Assembly (NCBI GenBank): GCA_965153455.1
Contig: OZ234499.1
Span: 2,529,731-2,593,730 of the forward strand
Source: Sphagnum compactum
Lineage: Eukaryota > Bryophyta > Sphagnopsida > Sphagnales
Reading direction: 5' to 3'
DNA: 64,000 bases
Part shown: in pieces, positions 38,101 through 51,600 of the stretch
Position numbering within the stretch: position 1 is the stretch's first letter
Layout of the letters: each line of letters starts with the position of its first letter
Made by a program: the position numbers and the translations under genes
Notes under the pieces: generated by a model
Told to the model about the DNA's origin: nothing
What the model saw: the letters and a program-made list of their open reading frames with translations, nothing else
The model's database searches: none

Positions 38101-41100
38101 AGTGAAAAATTACAGCCCTAGAGATGACCCAAGGATAGCAAAGAAAGAAAGACACCCCCACTTCATTTGATTTCACATAGGCACAATGGATGTGATCCCT
38201 CTTCCAAGGCACTATCTCATTTTTTCTAATAATCAATTTAGAATTATGTATGCTTTCTAAACCCAATCATAGACTTTGGATAATATGGCTTTATTATGGT
38301 AGTAAACAAAGCCATATTATCTGAAGCCTATGAGTATTCCTTATGCATGCAACCCTAGGTCAAGGCATATGCTTCCATTAACTTTTGAAGTTTTATTCCA
38401 AGCTCAAGTGGTTTTTCCAGGCTTGCAAGTTAAAGTGTCCATAATTTGGAAGGAACATAAGGAAAGAGATAAGAGGTTCTTTGGTGGGTTTTCCCTACAT
38501 TTATGGGTTTCATTTTTTATTGTAGTAGAATGTAGTAAAGGGTTTAGTTTGGGGAATTTTTTTTTTTAGAATTTCAAACCTTCAAGATTTGGAATTTTTG
38601 TGAGAAATATTTCAACTTCAATTCGTTTTGAAAACTTGAAAGCATGATAACATAGCTGCTTAACATAATTGGTATTCATGGTCACCTTGTAAGTGGGTGT
38701 GTGTTTCATTTGGCCACTAGCCCATGGTCTTTCTCACCACCCTTGCAATAGGCAATTAGTTAAACTAATCACCAACGGAAATGTGACTCTTGTACAAATT
38801 CTAGATCAGTCAAACCCTCGTGGGAATGCCCCCATTACTTAAATCAATAATAAGAACAATGTCAAGGTTTGAAACATTTGAACATCGTTTAACTACTCAT
38901 TAATCAATTGAAATGTCTACTTGTTACATATAATTATGATTTATGTTATTTCCTTGTTCTTTGGATTTATCCAAAGTCTATGGGTTTGGATACACATTTT
39001 TGTTTGGCTAAATTAAGTATGAAAAGACACATTGTTCTTTACATGTCTTTGTCTTTTCTTTTTTTCTAAAAGTTCTTCTTGAGCTAGCTTTTCTTTGTCT
39101 TTCAACTTTTATACTACAATTTTATCTTATTTTGAAAATTATAGCCAAAAATTTTGAACTTATGGTCAAACCATGAACTAAACAAAAGTTGAAACTTTTT
39201 AAAATGTATGGATATAGAATCCATTTAAAATTTTAACATACACCAAAACATTTTTAAATGTTGCAATTTAGGTTAATTCAGGACTTTTACAATCAATGAT
39301 CATGATGTTTAAGTCAATAATTACAACTATAATTGTAAATTCATGTTTCAAGACATAAATAATATATCATTTAATGAGTCATTAAGCTTAAAATTGTATA
39401 TGTTGAATGAAAAAATGAAATATACAAATTTTCATTTGAATGTGAATCACACATTTTTAAAAACTAACATGCATAAAGGATTTTCAATGTTTTGAAAACT
39501 TTAATGTGATACATAATAATTGTTGATTGAGAAACATGTGATGTAAGAATTACATGCAATTGATGTACTCAATTATTAAATATGTTATAAATGTGTAATT
39601 TGAAATCAAGGGCTATATTTTGAACCCCGAGGGGACACTACTTGAAAAAAGTAGAAAATACATCAATAGAAATATAGGATGCAATATATTGGTTGTTGAG
39701 TATAAATTATAAGTTAATTAATTCAAAAATAGAATTATGTATATTTTGAAAATAAATTTATGATAAATATATTGTGTGTGTAAATCTCTAATATTAAAAT
39801 TGTTTTACAAAAAAATAGCATGTGCATTAAAGACTTAAAGTATTAGTTGTTAGTAGATTCAACTATTAAATAATGTTTTGATTAATTTATGATTAATAAA
39901 ATATTGTAAATTGCATATTTTTTCATTTCAATTACATTCCATGCGTGAAAGCATGATAAAGTAGTCCAAAAAGTAGCTTTGTTATGTAAAGATTGGGGGT
40001 CTCCAAATAAAAGGTACAACAAATAAATGAATTTGTGAAATAATATCAATTTCTTGGGTACATTCTTTTTTAGCTATTGTTTGCATTAGTTTTAAAAGTT
40101 AAATTTATATAATTATGTTTTTCCAATACACTTGCAAGTACTTGAATTGGACCTTTGATTTTTTAACAATTTGAAAAATAAATTTTAAGTCCGTGAAAGT
40201 ACATGAATATTTTTTGTAAATAATTTTTTTTTCCAACCTTTAATATTGATGTGGTATATATATATATAATTTGTCAATGGAATTTATTTTCATATTGAAA
40301 TTCATCCACAACCTTCAAAAACTAACATAATTTTGGGGATAATTTTGGGGTACTTTTCCAAGTCCAAATGACAATTTTTTGTACAATTGTTATTGAGAAG
40401 CTAACTAGAGGGAGGATAAAGGTGTTGACGAGAAAATCTAGAAGTTCCATTTCATTTGAGATGTTGAAGGAAAGTTAAAAGTTTTGAAAACTATATTTTT
40501 TAATTTTACAAGTAAAAAAAGGTAACAAATACCTAGTCAAAATATATTGCTTGCACCTCGATAGTTTCATTTTTGCTTTCAGTTCCGAACTTTTCTAGCT
40601 CCAAATTGTTTAAAACTAAAAAGTTAAATTAATATAAGGTGTTCAAATGGATGCCAAAAAAATTATAAACAAATATAAGGTGATTAAAATATGTGCATAC
40701 TAGAAAATTAGATAATAATAGTGTGCACAAAAATATAAATCCAAAACCTAATACCCCTTAACAAATAGTTATTTTGAAGCATGTGGGTCACAAAAATAAC
40801 ATTAAGTGTCCCCCTCGGGGTTTGAATATGGTTCAAATACATTAAAAATGGACTTTGATTGAATTAATAACATGCATTGAGATAAAATTGCAACCCTTAC
40901 AACAAATTTATGGGACATAAAAAGCACACATGATTTAATATTTTCATAATATCCAAAATTACTTATACATTTACTATGAGAAAATTATGTTTGTTGCAAC
41001 TTGTTCCTTGCAACTAAAAAATGTCCGATAGAACTAAATTACAACTAGATAGCCGAGTTGCAATAGACATGATTTTCTTATAATGGTTTTACTATTATAA

Positions 41101-42400
41101 AACAAAAGTAGCTTCAACACATGTTTGTTTAAAAAATAATGAATTTCAAAGCTTCCATGTCAAGAATACCAAAAGTGTAATTGGAAACCTTATGGAAATC
41201 TTAATGTGATAGACTTTGAAAAGTTTTTTTTTCATATTTTGGATTTTTGTTGAATTTTAGTGACAAAAATTATTTAAATTCAATGTTTCGTAGATCATAT
41301 GTTGTTTTGAAAGTGAATTCGTTACAAAGTAAAATGAATTCAACATATAACCCTTGTTTTGCAAGGTATATGTATGAATTTAAACATATTTGTAATTTTT
41401 ATTTTAAAAAATTATAATTTACATTGTAAAAAAGGATAGAAGATGAAGGTCTTGTCATAGAACAAACACAATTAATCGATGAAATCAAATGGTTTGAACA
41501 TCTTTTAAATTTGGTAATCTTCATCCTTCATACAAATATGACGTACCAATTATTAGAATGATAAAAAATAATTCATCTTGTTTCTTCCATATTTTACTGT
41601 ACATGGATGTCATTTTTATATTTATTTTATTTGAACTATTGTTGTATTTTGGCATCTCTGACATTTTAATATGTAAATTGATATGATATTTCATTATAAT
41701 AAAAAAATTAAACTAAATTATTGAAACTAATGGAAATGGAAATATTATTAATTAACAAATATATCAATAATTTAAACATATTAATATGATGACCTTATGT
41801 TAAATGATTGTCATTGGTAATGCAAAGGAACACAAAAGCCAAATGAAACTAAACTATATAACCTTGGATCAATTTAGAAAATTTCCCCCAATCACGGGGT
41901 TTTAGTTACCATAATAATTCCTAGTGATATACTATGATTCAAAGGAAAAATTTGTTTTCTTATATGGTGATTTAAAAGATTACGATATTGCATTATAAAA
42001 TAACTTTTTAAAAAACTACTTAAAAAAACGAAAACATGTTAATTTGTAAACCAAAACCTTAAGAGCCTTGGAAGGTGATTATTTTTAAAAAATTAAGAAA
42101 TCATTATGAAAATTTCCTCGTTGTAGAAGGAAAAGGAAGTTGAAGATGTTTTTCCCTTTGTTTTATCATTTCCATTATATTTCCTTCTTTTCTTGCACAC
42201 CATTTGAGGAATGATTAATATGCCAAACTATGGTAGTTGGTATGGTACTAACATTAGTGAACTAGATTTGTGTTATAAAAATTAAAAAGTCCCTTTGTAA
42301 ACGAAAATTCTGAAAAAATAAAACTTCGTAAAAAGAACTTTCTAAAAAAAAATTGTTTTGTTATAATAAACAAACTAAGTTGCTAGAGGGAAGAGAGTGT
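35150..42400. other. Intergenic DNA, largely AT-rich, no gene recognised
   Basis: Only fragmentary frames occur. The longest is 114 codons on the minus strand at 37,334-37,678 (MVDPSPFRNPHSKYSTW at its start), which I do not recognise. A degenerate tandem tract lies at 36,545-36,700, and a 14-bp inverted repeat with a 15-base loop at 38,279-38,321. From 38,900 to 42,300 the DNA is a featureless AT-rich desert. Confidence 0.6.
36545..36700. repeat. Degenerate tandem repeat, units of about 35-38 bp
   Basis: Four to five variants of gggttaatcctttttggga followed by aataagattaatttgg succeed each other. One more diverged copy is visible near 36,775-36,820. There is no coding potential. Confidence 0.6.
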
Positions 42401-44300
42401 GGATGTCTAGAGTTTGGACCCCGCTAGTCATCTGGTAAGTACGAGGTAATCAGATCCGCTATGAGTAAGTTAAACAAACAAGCAAGTGACTGGATCTATT
42501 GCGAGTAAGAAACCAAGAAAAGTAGAACTGACAGTGAGTAAATAAACAAAAGGGTGAGCAAGTAAATAATTGGATCAATTGGTTCGCCCTTTTAGGTGGT
42601 TCATTTGTCTTATTGGACCTGGGTCCTTCCATTTTGTTCCTTGTTTTCCCCTTGTTTGGGTATTTTGGTTAATTATGGTTGGTAGGGTTTCATCATGATC
42701 TATTTCTTTGGAGTAAGAAAATAAAAGAAGAAATTGGGTGGTCTATTGCAATAGTAAGAAAATAACAAAATTAATTGGGATCCATTGTGGAGTAAGAAAA
42801 TATTTTTTAAAAACCAAATCAACTATGATGTCATTATATGAGTTTATCATCAATTTGCAGCAAAGAGGAAAAAAAATCAAAGCTTTCAAGACAAATACCA
42901 CAAGCGGCCAATGCACGGATCCTGCTACACACAACCAAAACACCACTGCTACACTATGAAAATAATAACACACGTGTGACAAAAGCAGAAGAAGCTTTAG
43001 TCGAGGACATAGGGAAAAAGAGGAAGGAAACAAAAAGGTTGTCATCTCCTAGACTTACCACATCTTGCGTTTTGATGAAGTTATGTACAAAACCCTAACT
43101 TGACTTGAGTAATCCTTTGATGCAATTTGCCAACAAGAAACACATCCAAGTTTTGACAAAAGATAACACTAAATTGTACTTGCTGGCACAAAACTTTTAC
43201 AGACTCTACAAGCCTTTCAAGTTTGGGTTACAAAGAAACCGAGGGGAGGAGTTCAGATCGATGCTATGTTCCACAAATGACAACTTATTTGTCACCAACG
43301 TTTTTAGGGATCTTTTGTCAATTTACGAGTTTTTTTTCCTTTTGACATTTTTTTTTTCATTTTATTGTTTGAATGATCGCCAACCATGCGCTAGGATAGC
43401 CATAGCCCCTTTAGCTTTTATGAGCGTGCGTGGGAGGGACAAAAAACCCCTCATAGGAATGGCATGTATTTTTGTATAATGAACTATTTAAATGGACTGT
43501 ATTTTCGGTAAAAAACCTTTTTGTGAAGGTAACCAGTCCATTGCAATTGTTCTATAGGAAACTTTAGTCGATGTAGAACTAGAAGGGGGTTCTTTTGTGA
43601 TGGTTTAGGGTTTAAGGCTTCATTAGTTAATGCGTATGGTCATGCCAGGCCCTATAGTTTGACCGTCATCAAAATGTTGATGAATATCACAACAAGATTC
43701 TAATATTGTGACAACTTGTATGGATTATCATGAGACATCTCCACCCTTTCACTTGATGATTCCCATTGCATCTACTTTGCTTCATCCAATTTCTTTAGTT
43801 GCATTTTATTTGTCCTCACATTTCACACCTTGTCTACTTCATCAACCATGGGTTATTCTTTAATCATTTATACCTACACCAGGGGCCTACCCATCCCATC
43901 AACAACGTTTACGTGTTCCTTGTCTTGATTGTGATTATATACGTAGTAGGAGCAGGTTTAACACGTCACCGAACATCATGCACCACACATAGTAGTCATT
44001 AGTTTCCGGGGTGCCAATGCTTTCAGCATTATTGTCTTCTCCTCCTTCGACTTGGACATGGATTGCGTCATTAGATATGAGCAATGATTTCCATCTTGAT
44101 TTACCACGCCCCAACTCATACCATTATATTCCATATGCTCTTCATGTCGAAGTTTAACATGTTTTGCGTATCCCTTTAGTTCGGTTGGCCATTGATCCAT
44201 TTAACATAACAACTTGGCATGTATTTTTGCTCTTCCATTCTTGGTGTTTGTCATTTCTGTCATAGGGTGGTGAGAAAAGCCACCAAGATACTCACACCCA
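42400..44300. other. Intergenic DNA with one unassigned 124-codon frame
   Basis: The plus-strand frame at 43,105-43,479 (start MSNPLMQFANKKHIQVLTKD) is the longest here and is preceded by another open stretch in a neighbouring frame. Its middle (RNRGEEFRSMLCSTND) is not obviously low-complexity, but I recognise no domain and no splice partners. It may be a relic of the retroelement whose reverse transcriptase lies just downstream. Around 42,420-42,790 short variants of ggatctattgcgagtaag recur. Confidence 0.35.
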
Positions 44301-44389
44301 TTTGTGTCGATACATGGCAAGGAACTAGGAGACATTACAAGAGGAGCATACAATCAGAGCATAGGCATTGGTTTCCTAGAGATTTTTAG

Positions 44390-45300
44390 AGATGACAACA
44401 AATCCTACTCCACCTCCATCAGCACAATTGTATCACGCAGAGGCACTTGCTCATGTAGGGGAATATGTTCGAGCAATATGTGCATTAACCCCTGCACTCA
44501 CACAACCCCATCAGCTAAGACCATTGCAACCCTTCACCATTTTCATCCATTGGTTGGAGTTGACCTCCCCCATTTTGTCAAGGATTTTAATTCAGAGATA
44601 GATCTTATTTTGGATAGAGAGGCATTTATTTCTGCTTTGACACATTCACCACATCTTTCATCCGACAATCCTTCGAATATGGTGTATGAACTTTTGCGAT
44701 ATTGTTTTGTCCTTGATGATTTTGCTAGTGACTTTGATTTTATTTTTTAGATATGCGAGCACATCGCTCGTGGTCATGTTCTTCCATCAATATCACGCTT
44801 GTTTGTTGCAACATGACTATTGGTTTTAGGAAAACAAGTTGGAAGTGTTCAACCCATCATGATTGGAAAGGTGATTTATCGTTTAGTTGCCAGCACATTG
44901 GTTATCTAGTTGAAGGATACATTTGCAAAGCATTTTAGTCCACACCAGTTTGGGGTGGCAACGTTAAGTAGGTGCAAGATAGGTTCATGGGGTTAAAGTT
45001 GTGTTGGATTTACATTCGGAGTGGGTGGTATTACAAGTGGATGTTTGAAACGTGTTTAATTTAGTATTTCGAACAACCATTTTTCAAGAGTTGAAATTTT
45101 GTACTAGCACCTTGGATTAGTTTTTCCTATTTGTTCGTTAGTTTTACACATGCCCATTTCCATTATATTTCTCGAAGGTTTCTAAACACGGGGATCTCAT
45201 AGTCATTTCTGAATCTAGTATACGGGGGAATCCTTTGGGAGGAATGTTGTTTGCACTAGTTCATTACTTTTTGTGTATAATTTACCATGCTTTCACCCAG
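44390..45300 (+). pseudogene. Decayed non-LTR (LINE-like) reverse transcriptase
   Basis: Across shifted frames the plus strand gives HIARGHVLPSISRLFVAT, a segment matching GGxRPIxxGExxYRLxA (here GSVQPIMIGKVIYRLVA), FSPHQFGVAT, a degraded LQVDVxNVFN, and RGNPLGGMLFALVHY. These correspond in order to the RT fingers, the SP.QxGV segment, the catalytic D-x-x-N-A-F-N block and the GDPLGG.LFALAH block of non-LTR reverse transcriptases common in plants and animals. Frameshifts and stops separate the blocks. I saw neither the FADD block, an endonuclease nor a poly(A) tail. Confidence 0.65.
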
Positions 45301-46380
45301 AAAAAGTTGGTGAACTAAATAAACCATTTGAAGATTTTCATCAGATAATGATGATGGCTTGGCCAACCCCGGCCCACCACAATCTTTTGTGAGGGTTTCC
45401 TACCAGTCCAACCCCACTTGTTCACTCTTTTGTTCTTGCCAGTTGGTTTTGGGTCCACCACCCCATCATCAAAGTAATCTAGTCCAACTAGTTGTGATCC
45501 AAAGGAGCTTGGTTTTTGTGATATATACACAAGTGATGAAAAATGAGAAGAAAAGAAGAAAGTGGGAGGAGGGGGACTAGAGTGATATAAAAAAGAATCT
45601 TATAACAAAAGGTTTAGAGGGAAAATTTGGAAACCCCTTGTTGTGATGGATCATTGGCAAAACCAATGAGATTAGCTCATAACTTTTTTGGAAACTTTTT
45701 CACACCTTACCTTGGGGGTTGGTAGCAAGGATAGGAATATATTTTCTACCATTGTAGATGTTTAAAAATAATAATTTATTTATTTTGTTTCTTTGTTCCT
45801 TTACAATGTATAAATCTTGTAAAGTATAAATCATAAGGTATAATTATATTTATTAATTAAATTCAATTATAAAATCTTTGAATTAACATTATATGACCTT
45901 GGATTAATCCATACCTTTTTCTAGGCCATAGGGTTCTAGTGTGTGTATTTTTTACCCTTTTAAGGTGAGGGAACAACCACTAGTAGAAAATGACCATTTT
46001 GCAATTGGTCCATGTGACTAATTTTTAGTTGCAAGTGACATTTGCAACTAAAATTTTAATAGTCGTGTTGGACAAGTCGCATTGACACTAGTTGCAAACG
46101 ACAACGAATTTTGGATGAAAGAAAAGTCAACAAAATACGTTTTTATCTTGTGACTAGTCATATACATATTGTCGTTTGCAACTAAGATGCGACTTTTTTG
46201 GTGAACAATGGGAACAAGTTATGTGTTGCCACATGTCCCAACTCTTAATAACTAAAAATATTTTATTATTATTTTGAAATAATCTAAGATGTTTAATTTC
46301 TATGTTTGGATGGTTTAGATTGTGACACGTGGTGCAATAAAAATTTGCCATGTGGCATATTAATTGATATTTTCCAAATT

Positions 46381-46560
46381 AAATTTAAACCAATATTTAG
46401 GTATGTAGGTTACATTAAGTACCTACCTATAGACCTACCTACCCATTTAGGCTAAACACCTATCTAGATATGACCGATTTACCTACCTAGGCCAAATACC
46501 TACTTAGGTAGGTAGGTAGGTAGAAAAATAGGTAGGCAAGTTAGGGAAGTAGGTAGTTAG
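46381..46560. repeat. gtag/ctac-rich tetranucleotide cluster
   Basis: Runs of ctacctac, taggtaggtaggtagg and their complements alternate and are able to pair with each other. The tract lies in the left part of the CACTA element and looks like slippage-derived filler. Confidence 0.6.
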
Positions 46561-46670
46561 GTGTAAATACATGAATATTTATATTTTACTTTGGGTCAAG
46601 TCATATTTAATGACTCATCCCATATGCCCATCTATTTTCATATGTAAATGTAAGACAAAACACCTTGTTT

Positions 46671-46826
46671 ATATACTTTTCAAGATGGGAATGAAAGCCA
46701 AAACATATGGGATAAACTTTTTAGTTGCAAGTCATTTATGACTAAAAATGTTCAGTTGCAAACGACTTGCAACTAAAAAGTTTATCCCATATGTTTTGGT
46801 TATCATTCTCATCTTGAAAAGTATAT
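46671..46826. repeat. Near-perfect 63-bp inverted repeat (foldback hairpin)
   Basis: The left arm (46,671-46,733) and the right arm (46,764-46,826) are complementary at 60 of 63 positions around a 30-base loop. The arm ends next to the loop carry the ttgcaact motif of the surrounding CACTA element. A transcript would fold into a long, almost perfect stem like the precursors of small RNAs. Whether it is transcribed cannot be seen. Confidence 0.85.
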
Positions 46827-48689
46827 AATTAAGTAAATAAATGAAACCTAACTAGTTAACTAATTAACTAACATAATTATTAATTATTTAACGAATGAAA
46901 TATAGAAAAATAAATTAATAAACTTGTTAATTAATTAATTAACAACTAAACTAGAAACTAACTAATTATTTATAATAATAATAATCAATATCTTATTATT
47001 ACTGAATTTATTATATTATTATTAAATATTATATTATTTATTAGTTAGATAAACCATAATATTATATTAACTATAATAATATATCAACCAATTTAATTAA
47101 ATAGTAATTGGCTAATATTGAAACATTTAGCTAATTATTACTAAGTAATAAATTATTATTTCGTAACCAAATAAATTAATATAATAACTGAAATATTCAG
47201 TATTTAATTATTAATAACTATTAATTATAAATATTGACTATTAAGTTTTTTATATCTAATAATATAATTAAAACCTAGCCTAGGCTAACTATTTTATTAT
47301 AATTACTCCCATTATTATTTTCATTTATATAATGAATAGTAAATATATAAGTAAATATTTAATAGTAAAAATATCATTAATTCAATTATTATTGTAGCTA
47401 GTTGGTAGCCAAGGTTAACTATTTTATTATTATTATTCATATTATTAATTCACTCATTAATTGATTTATGAAATATTAAAATAAATATTATATATTTTTA
47501 ATAATTATATTTTTCCTTCGAAAATAATTTTTGCTTTTGTATAATAATTTATTAGATTTCCATTCTAACTAATACAATAATTATTATAAAATATAAAATA
47601 ATAGAACTGAAAATTAGAAATATATATTAGTAAATGATTATACTCATTGACTTATTAATAATTAATAAATATCAACTATAAATTTTAAATACAAAAATTT
47701 AAAACTATATATTAATATTTCTTAATAATTATTATATTAATCTAATAATATTTCATAATTGATTACTTATAATAATAATAAAAATAATGCAATTTGTCAC
47801 TAGCCTAGGTTAGCTATTTATTACTATTATTATTATTATTATTATTATTATATGTCATTTGTTAGACTATTATGATTTACTATAATTAAGTTTTCATTTT
47901 TTAAAAAATAAAAACTAATTCGTAATAAATACATTAGTCATTTGAAAAGAATTTAATAATATATTTAAAATTTTATAATTTCTTCAATAATTATAGAATT
48001 ATTTTTCTTATCATTTTAATATCATCATCATTATGATCATTATGTAACAAAATATTACTGTTTCTAAATTTTACATAAAGATAATATTTAAATTTATTTT
48101 TATTACATGTAATTAATATTAATATATAATAATAATAATAATAATAATAAATGTCATTTTTAATAATTTTAAGAAGTATAATAAAATGGTTTGGATAAAC
48201 TTATAATATGGGCACAATATATTTAACAAATATCTTATGTATAATTCTGATATACTCAAAATATATACCATTTAATGTAACCATAATATCGAGGCCATTT
48301 ATGATAATAATAATATTTGAATACACATCTAATATGGTTGTTCATATACATTCAAATTATACATTTATAAATCCTAATACACCGAACTATATTTTTTAAA
48401 ATTCACAAAATATACCTTTACATACTTATAGGGTTGCAACTAAATTGGTCACATTTGCAACTAATGGGACATAAATTGTTCTTCTTGGATGAAAACTTAA
48501 CTAAATGTTGTTCCATGGAAGGATGAACACCAAACTAGTTGCAAACTAGTTGCACTGTAGTTGCAAATATGACCAACACAAAAAATAGTTGCAAAAATGT
48601 CCAAATGTAATTGCAAATAACTGATAGTCGCATGTAGTCGCAAAGAGATTGGTTACATTTTAGCCAATTTCTACTAGTGAACAAACCCT

Positions 48690-51600
48690 CATGAAAAGGA
48701 AAGTGCAAATGAGAGGGATTGTCCAAGCACACAATTCCTACCCAAAGTTTGAAGTTCAAGTCTATAGCTGAATATAGTCCATATTTGGCAACTTTTATTA
48801 TAAATTTTTCTTAATCAAATTTCTCTACCAACTTCTTATATCCTGGTGAACATTATGTTGGTGTAATCGTCAACTTATTACGACCATGTCTGAGGAATTA
48901 GGTAAACCCAGGGTTGTACCATGGTAAAACCTTGGGCCCATTTCTTAAATAATTGTTCGTAAACATTATATAGATTAGTATTGGTCATTTCTTTGAATTT
49001 TTAAGGAAATGCCAATTCCAATTCTTTAAATATTTTAAAATCCAAGAATTGTCAATTTCATTTTTTGAAAAAAATCAGAATAAAAAAAACATTGGTTCTA
49101 ATTACTATTTCAAAAGCTTCAAAGAACAAACAATTGTCATGAAAGAATTGACCCAAAAAAACTGACAGAACTTTGGAAAGTTCCTTGATTTTTTTAAATT
49201 TCAAGAACCATGGTTATTATATCAAAATTGGTTATTTGAGAAATATTGAAAACCAAGGAATAAGTGGGTGTATACCTAATTGATAATCATTGGGTATTAA
49301 TCCCTTCTTCTGAAAATTGTTGAACACTGATATAGACCTCCTCCCAAGACTAAATTAGGGTTTTTGGGTCTAAATTTGACATTTCCCAAGATAAATGTAA
49401 ACAATGAAAAAGGCCTCATTCAAAAAGGTTAAAGTACCATTGTGGGTTTACATGGGGGCCCAATGTTTGATCTTTTTGCGACCCACATTTCATTATTGGA
49501 TGCTTGTTGTGCCATGATGTTTTGATCCTAGTCCACCTTACACATATTGCACCCCTTGTTCACCATGGGAATAATTTAGCTTTGAAGAGTGCATCATTGA
49601 ATTTGGATATACATTTTTGCAAGCATACACACCAATCTATTAAGGAAGGTAGTTTGTTTGTCACCCTGGGTTTTTCCAAATCATGATAAATAGTTTCATA
49701 ATTTTTAAGGTTTAAACAGACAATGCAGGAGTTATTGAATAATGATCATCTTGCAAGTGAAATTTTAATAAATCAAAACAAAAAAATGTAGAGAAACTGA
49801 AGCGCATTATTAAGATCATGTTTAGGGTTGAACAACTTTGAAGCATTGAAAATTGGCAAGTCAAGAAATCATTGTTAAAATTATTTACAATTAACTTCAC
49901 GTATACCCAATCATTGCCTTCATCTTCTCCAATGAGTCAAACAAGTTAGATATGTATGTGGGGTGCATGTAATGCATCATATTATAACCTCTTTTCTGCC
50001 ATTTAAAAAAACCTTAGCAAAAGAAATAGTTGTGAAAAAGTCAAGGTCCTTGGCGCCATGTGCAAAGTTATTGGGATTTCAAAGGTTATTCCTCAACACA
50101 AAAATTGTTGCCTCCAAAGAGGAGCCAATGGTAAAAATGTCAACCATGTCCTTATGAAATAATTGATTGAGTTCCTTCAACCCAATCAACAAATGTACCA
50201 TTAGACATAACATAAATTGGAATCAATATGAGGTCGTTTAGATATACCAATATGATTAAATTGAAACTTTAAATGAATCAAATATTGCAAGCATATAAGA
50301 CAAGGTGAATTCCAAAACCTTTATGTAAAATAATAATCTCACTATTAATGAAATTCCAAGATGATCAAAGATGTGTCATCAAATGCCAATTCCATGAGTC
50401 ATTTCAATTCCTACACCCTATGTTGTTATGTCTAACCCACTCATTATTCAAATTAAAACCAAAAATTGATTTGTACCCTTCCATGTTTTGTCCCAATAAG
50501 TTTTTTGAATTGTCAATTTTTGTTTGGTTATATTTTTCCAATCTTAATTTCACTTTTGGTTGTTCTTTCAACTTTCAAATTGAGATCAATGTTATTGGCA
50601 ATTATGAGAACTACACAAAGAATGAAGATTTTTATTTTGGTTAAGTTTTGCATATGAAAATCTACCTTCATAAAATACCAAAAGGTTATTAAGTTGGCAT
50701 TTCAAAACCAACCCTTACGCATAACATATATGTGTTATCAACAAAATAACTAAGGAAATCGATAACCAAAATTATTATTTTAACAATAATGTAATAATTT
50801 AATTGCGTTGTAAAAAAAAATCAAAATTTGGTTATTTGATCCCCTATGTCAAACCAAAAAAAAATTCATGCCTATCAAAACTCCCCCCTTCTCCCAACTT
50901 TTCCCCTTTTATGTTATGAGAAAAAACAAAAACACTTGCCAACATTGGAACTTTTCACACCCTTAAGTTTGTATTAAGGTATTGGGTATAAACCTTTAAG
51001 TTGATGATAATGCTCCAAAAAGGGGAAAACGAAGGAAAACTTGAGGCATGCTCTTTAGCTCCTTGCACTTAGAAAAGATCTAAAATGGGACTAGGACAAT
51101 GTGATAATCATAAGAATCTCATGGACAAGTCACCTCCATAAGCCAAACAATGCAGGTCGTTAATGCAAATGGAGTTGATTTTTAGTCACAAACTTGTTTT
51201 GGATTCATTACATTCACATGGCCCATATTTGGAAAGAAACCACCACCCTTCCTCCTTATAAATATATTTTTTGATTGGTGGTTTAGGTTGCATCAAAATG
51301 GTTAAAATCCTTGCAACTCCCAAGTGCAATTCCTGAATTCCCAAGTTATGAATCTTGTGATTTTATGGGGTCATAAAATTTCCATATGAATTTTGATCCA
51401 AAAATTTCATATTACAAAGTTGTAATTTTTGACAAGATCTTTCCAATGCCATGTTGCACACCTTAATCAAAGGTCATTTGATCCATGTTCTTAGGTTTTT
51501 ATTGTCAAGAATCAAATTGTGAATTTGATTTATGACTTTTTTTCTGGCCATAACTTTCAACTCAAAACTCCAAATATTGCAAAGTGCATCCACTTTTGAT

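Larger units (their letters stand above)
45978..48679. mobile_element. Non-autonomous CACTA element, 2.7 kb, with AT-rich core
   Basis: The ends CACTAGTAGAAA and TTTCTACTAGTG form a perfect 12-bp terminal inverted repeat that continues imperfectly. The flanks are aac on both sides (45,975-45,977 and 48,680-48,682), a 3-bp target duplication. Many copies of ttgcaacta or its complement lie in the outer parts (about 46,025-46,190 and 48,425-48,620), as expected for subterminal transposase-binding repeats. The core, roughly 46,840-48,420, is almost pure A/T with (att)n and (aat)n tracts and no transposase. Any activity would depend on enzyme supplied by another element. Confidence 0.85.

Noticed and set aside
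44304-44750. 148-codon frame as an intact host gene
   Set aside because: It has no recognisable domain, starts in low-quality sequence and runs directly into reverse-transcriptase blocks, so it is better explained as part of the dead retroelement.
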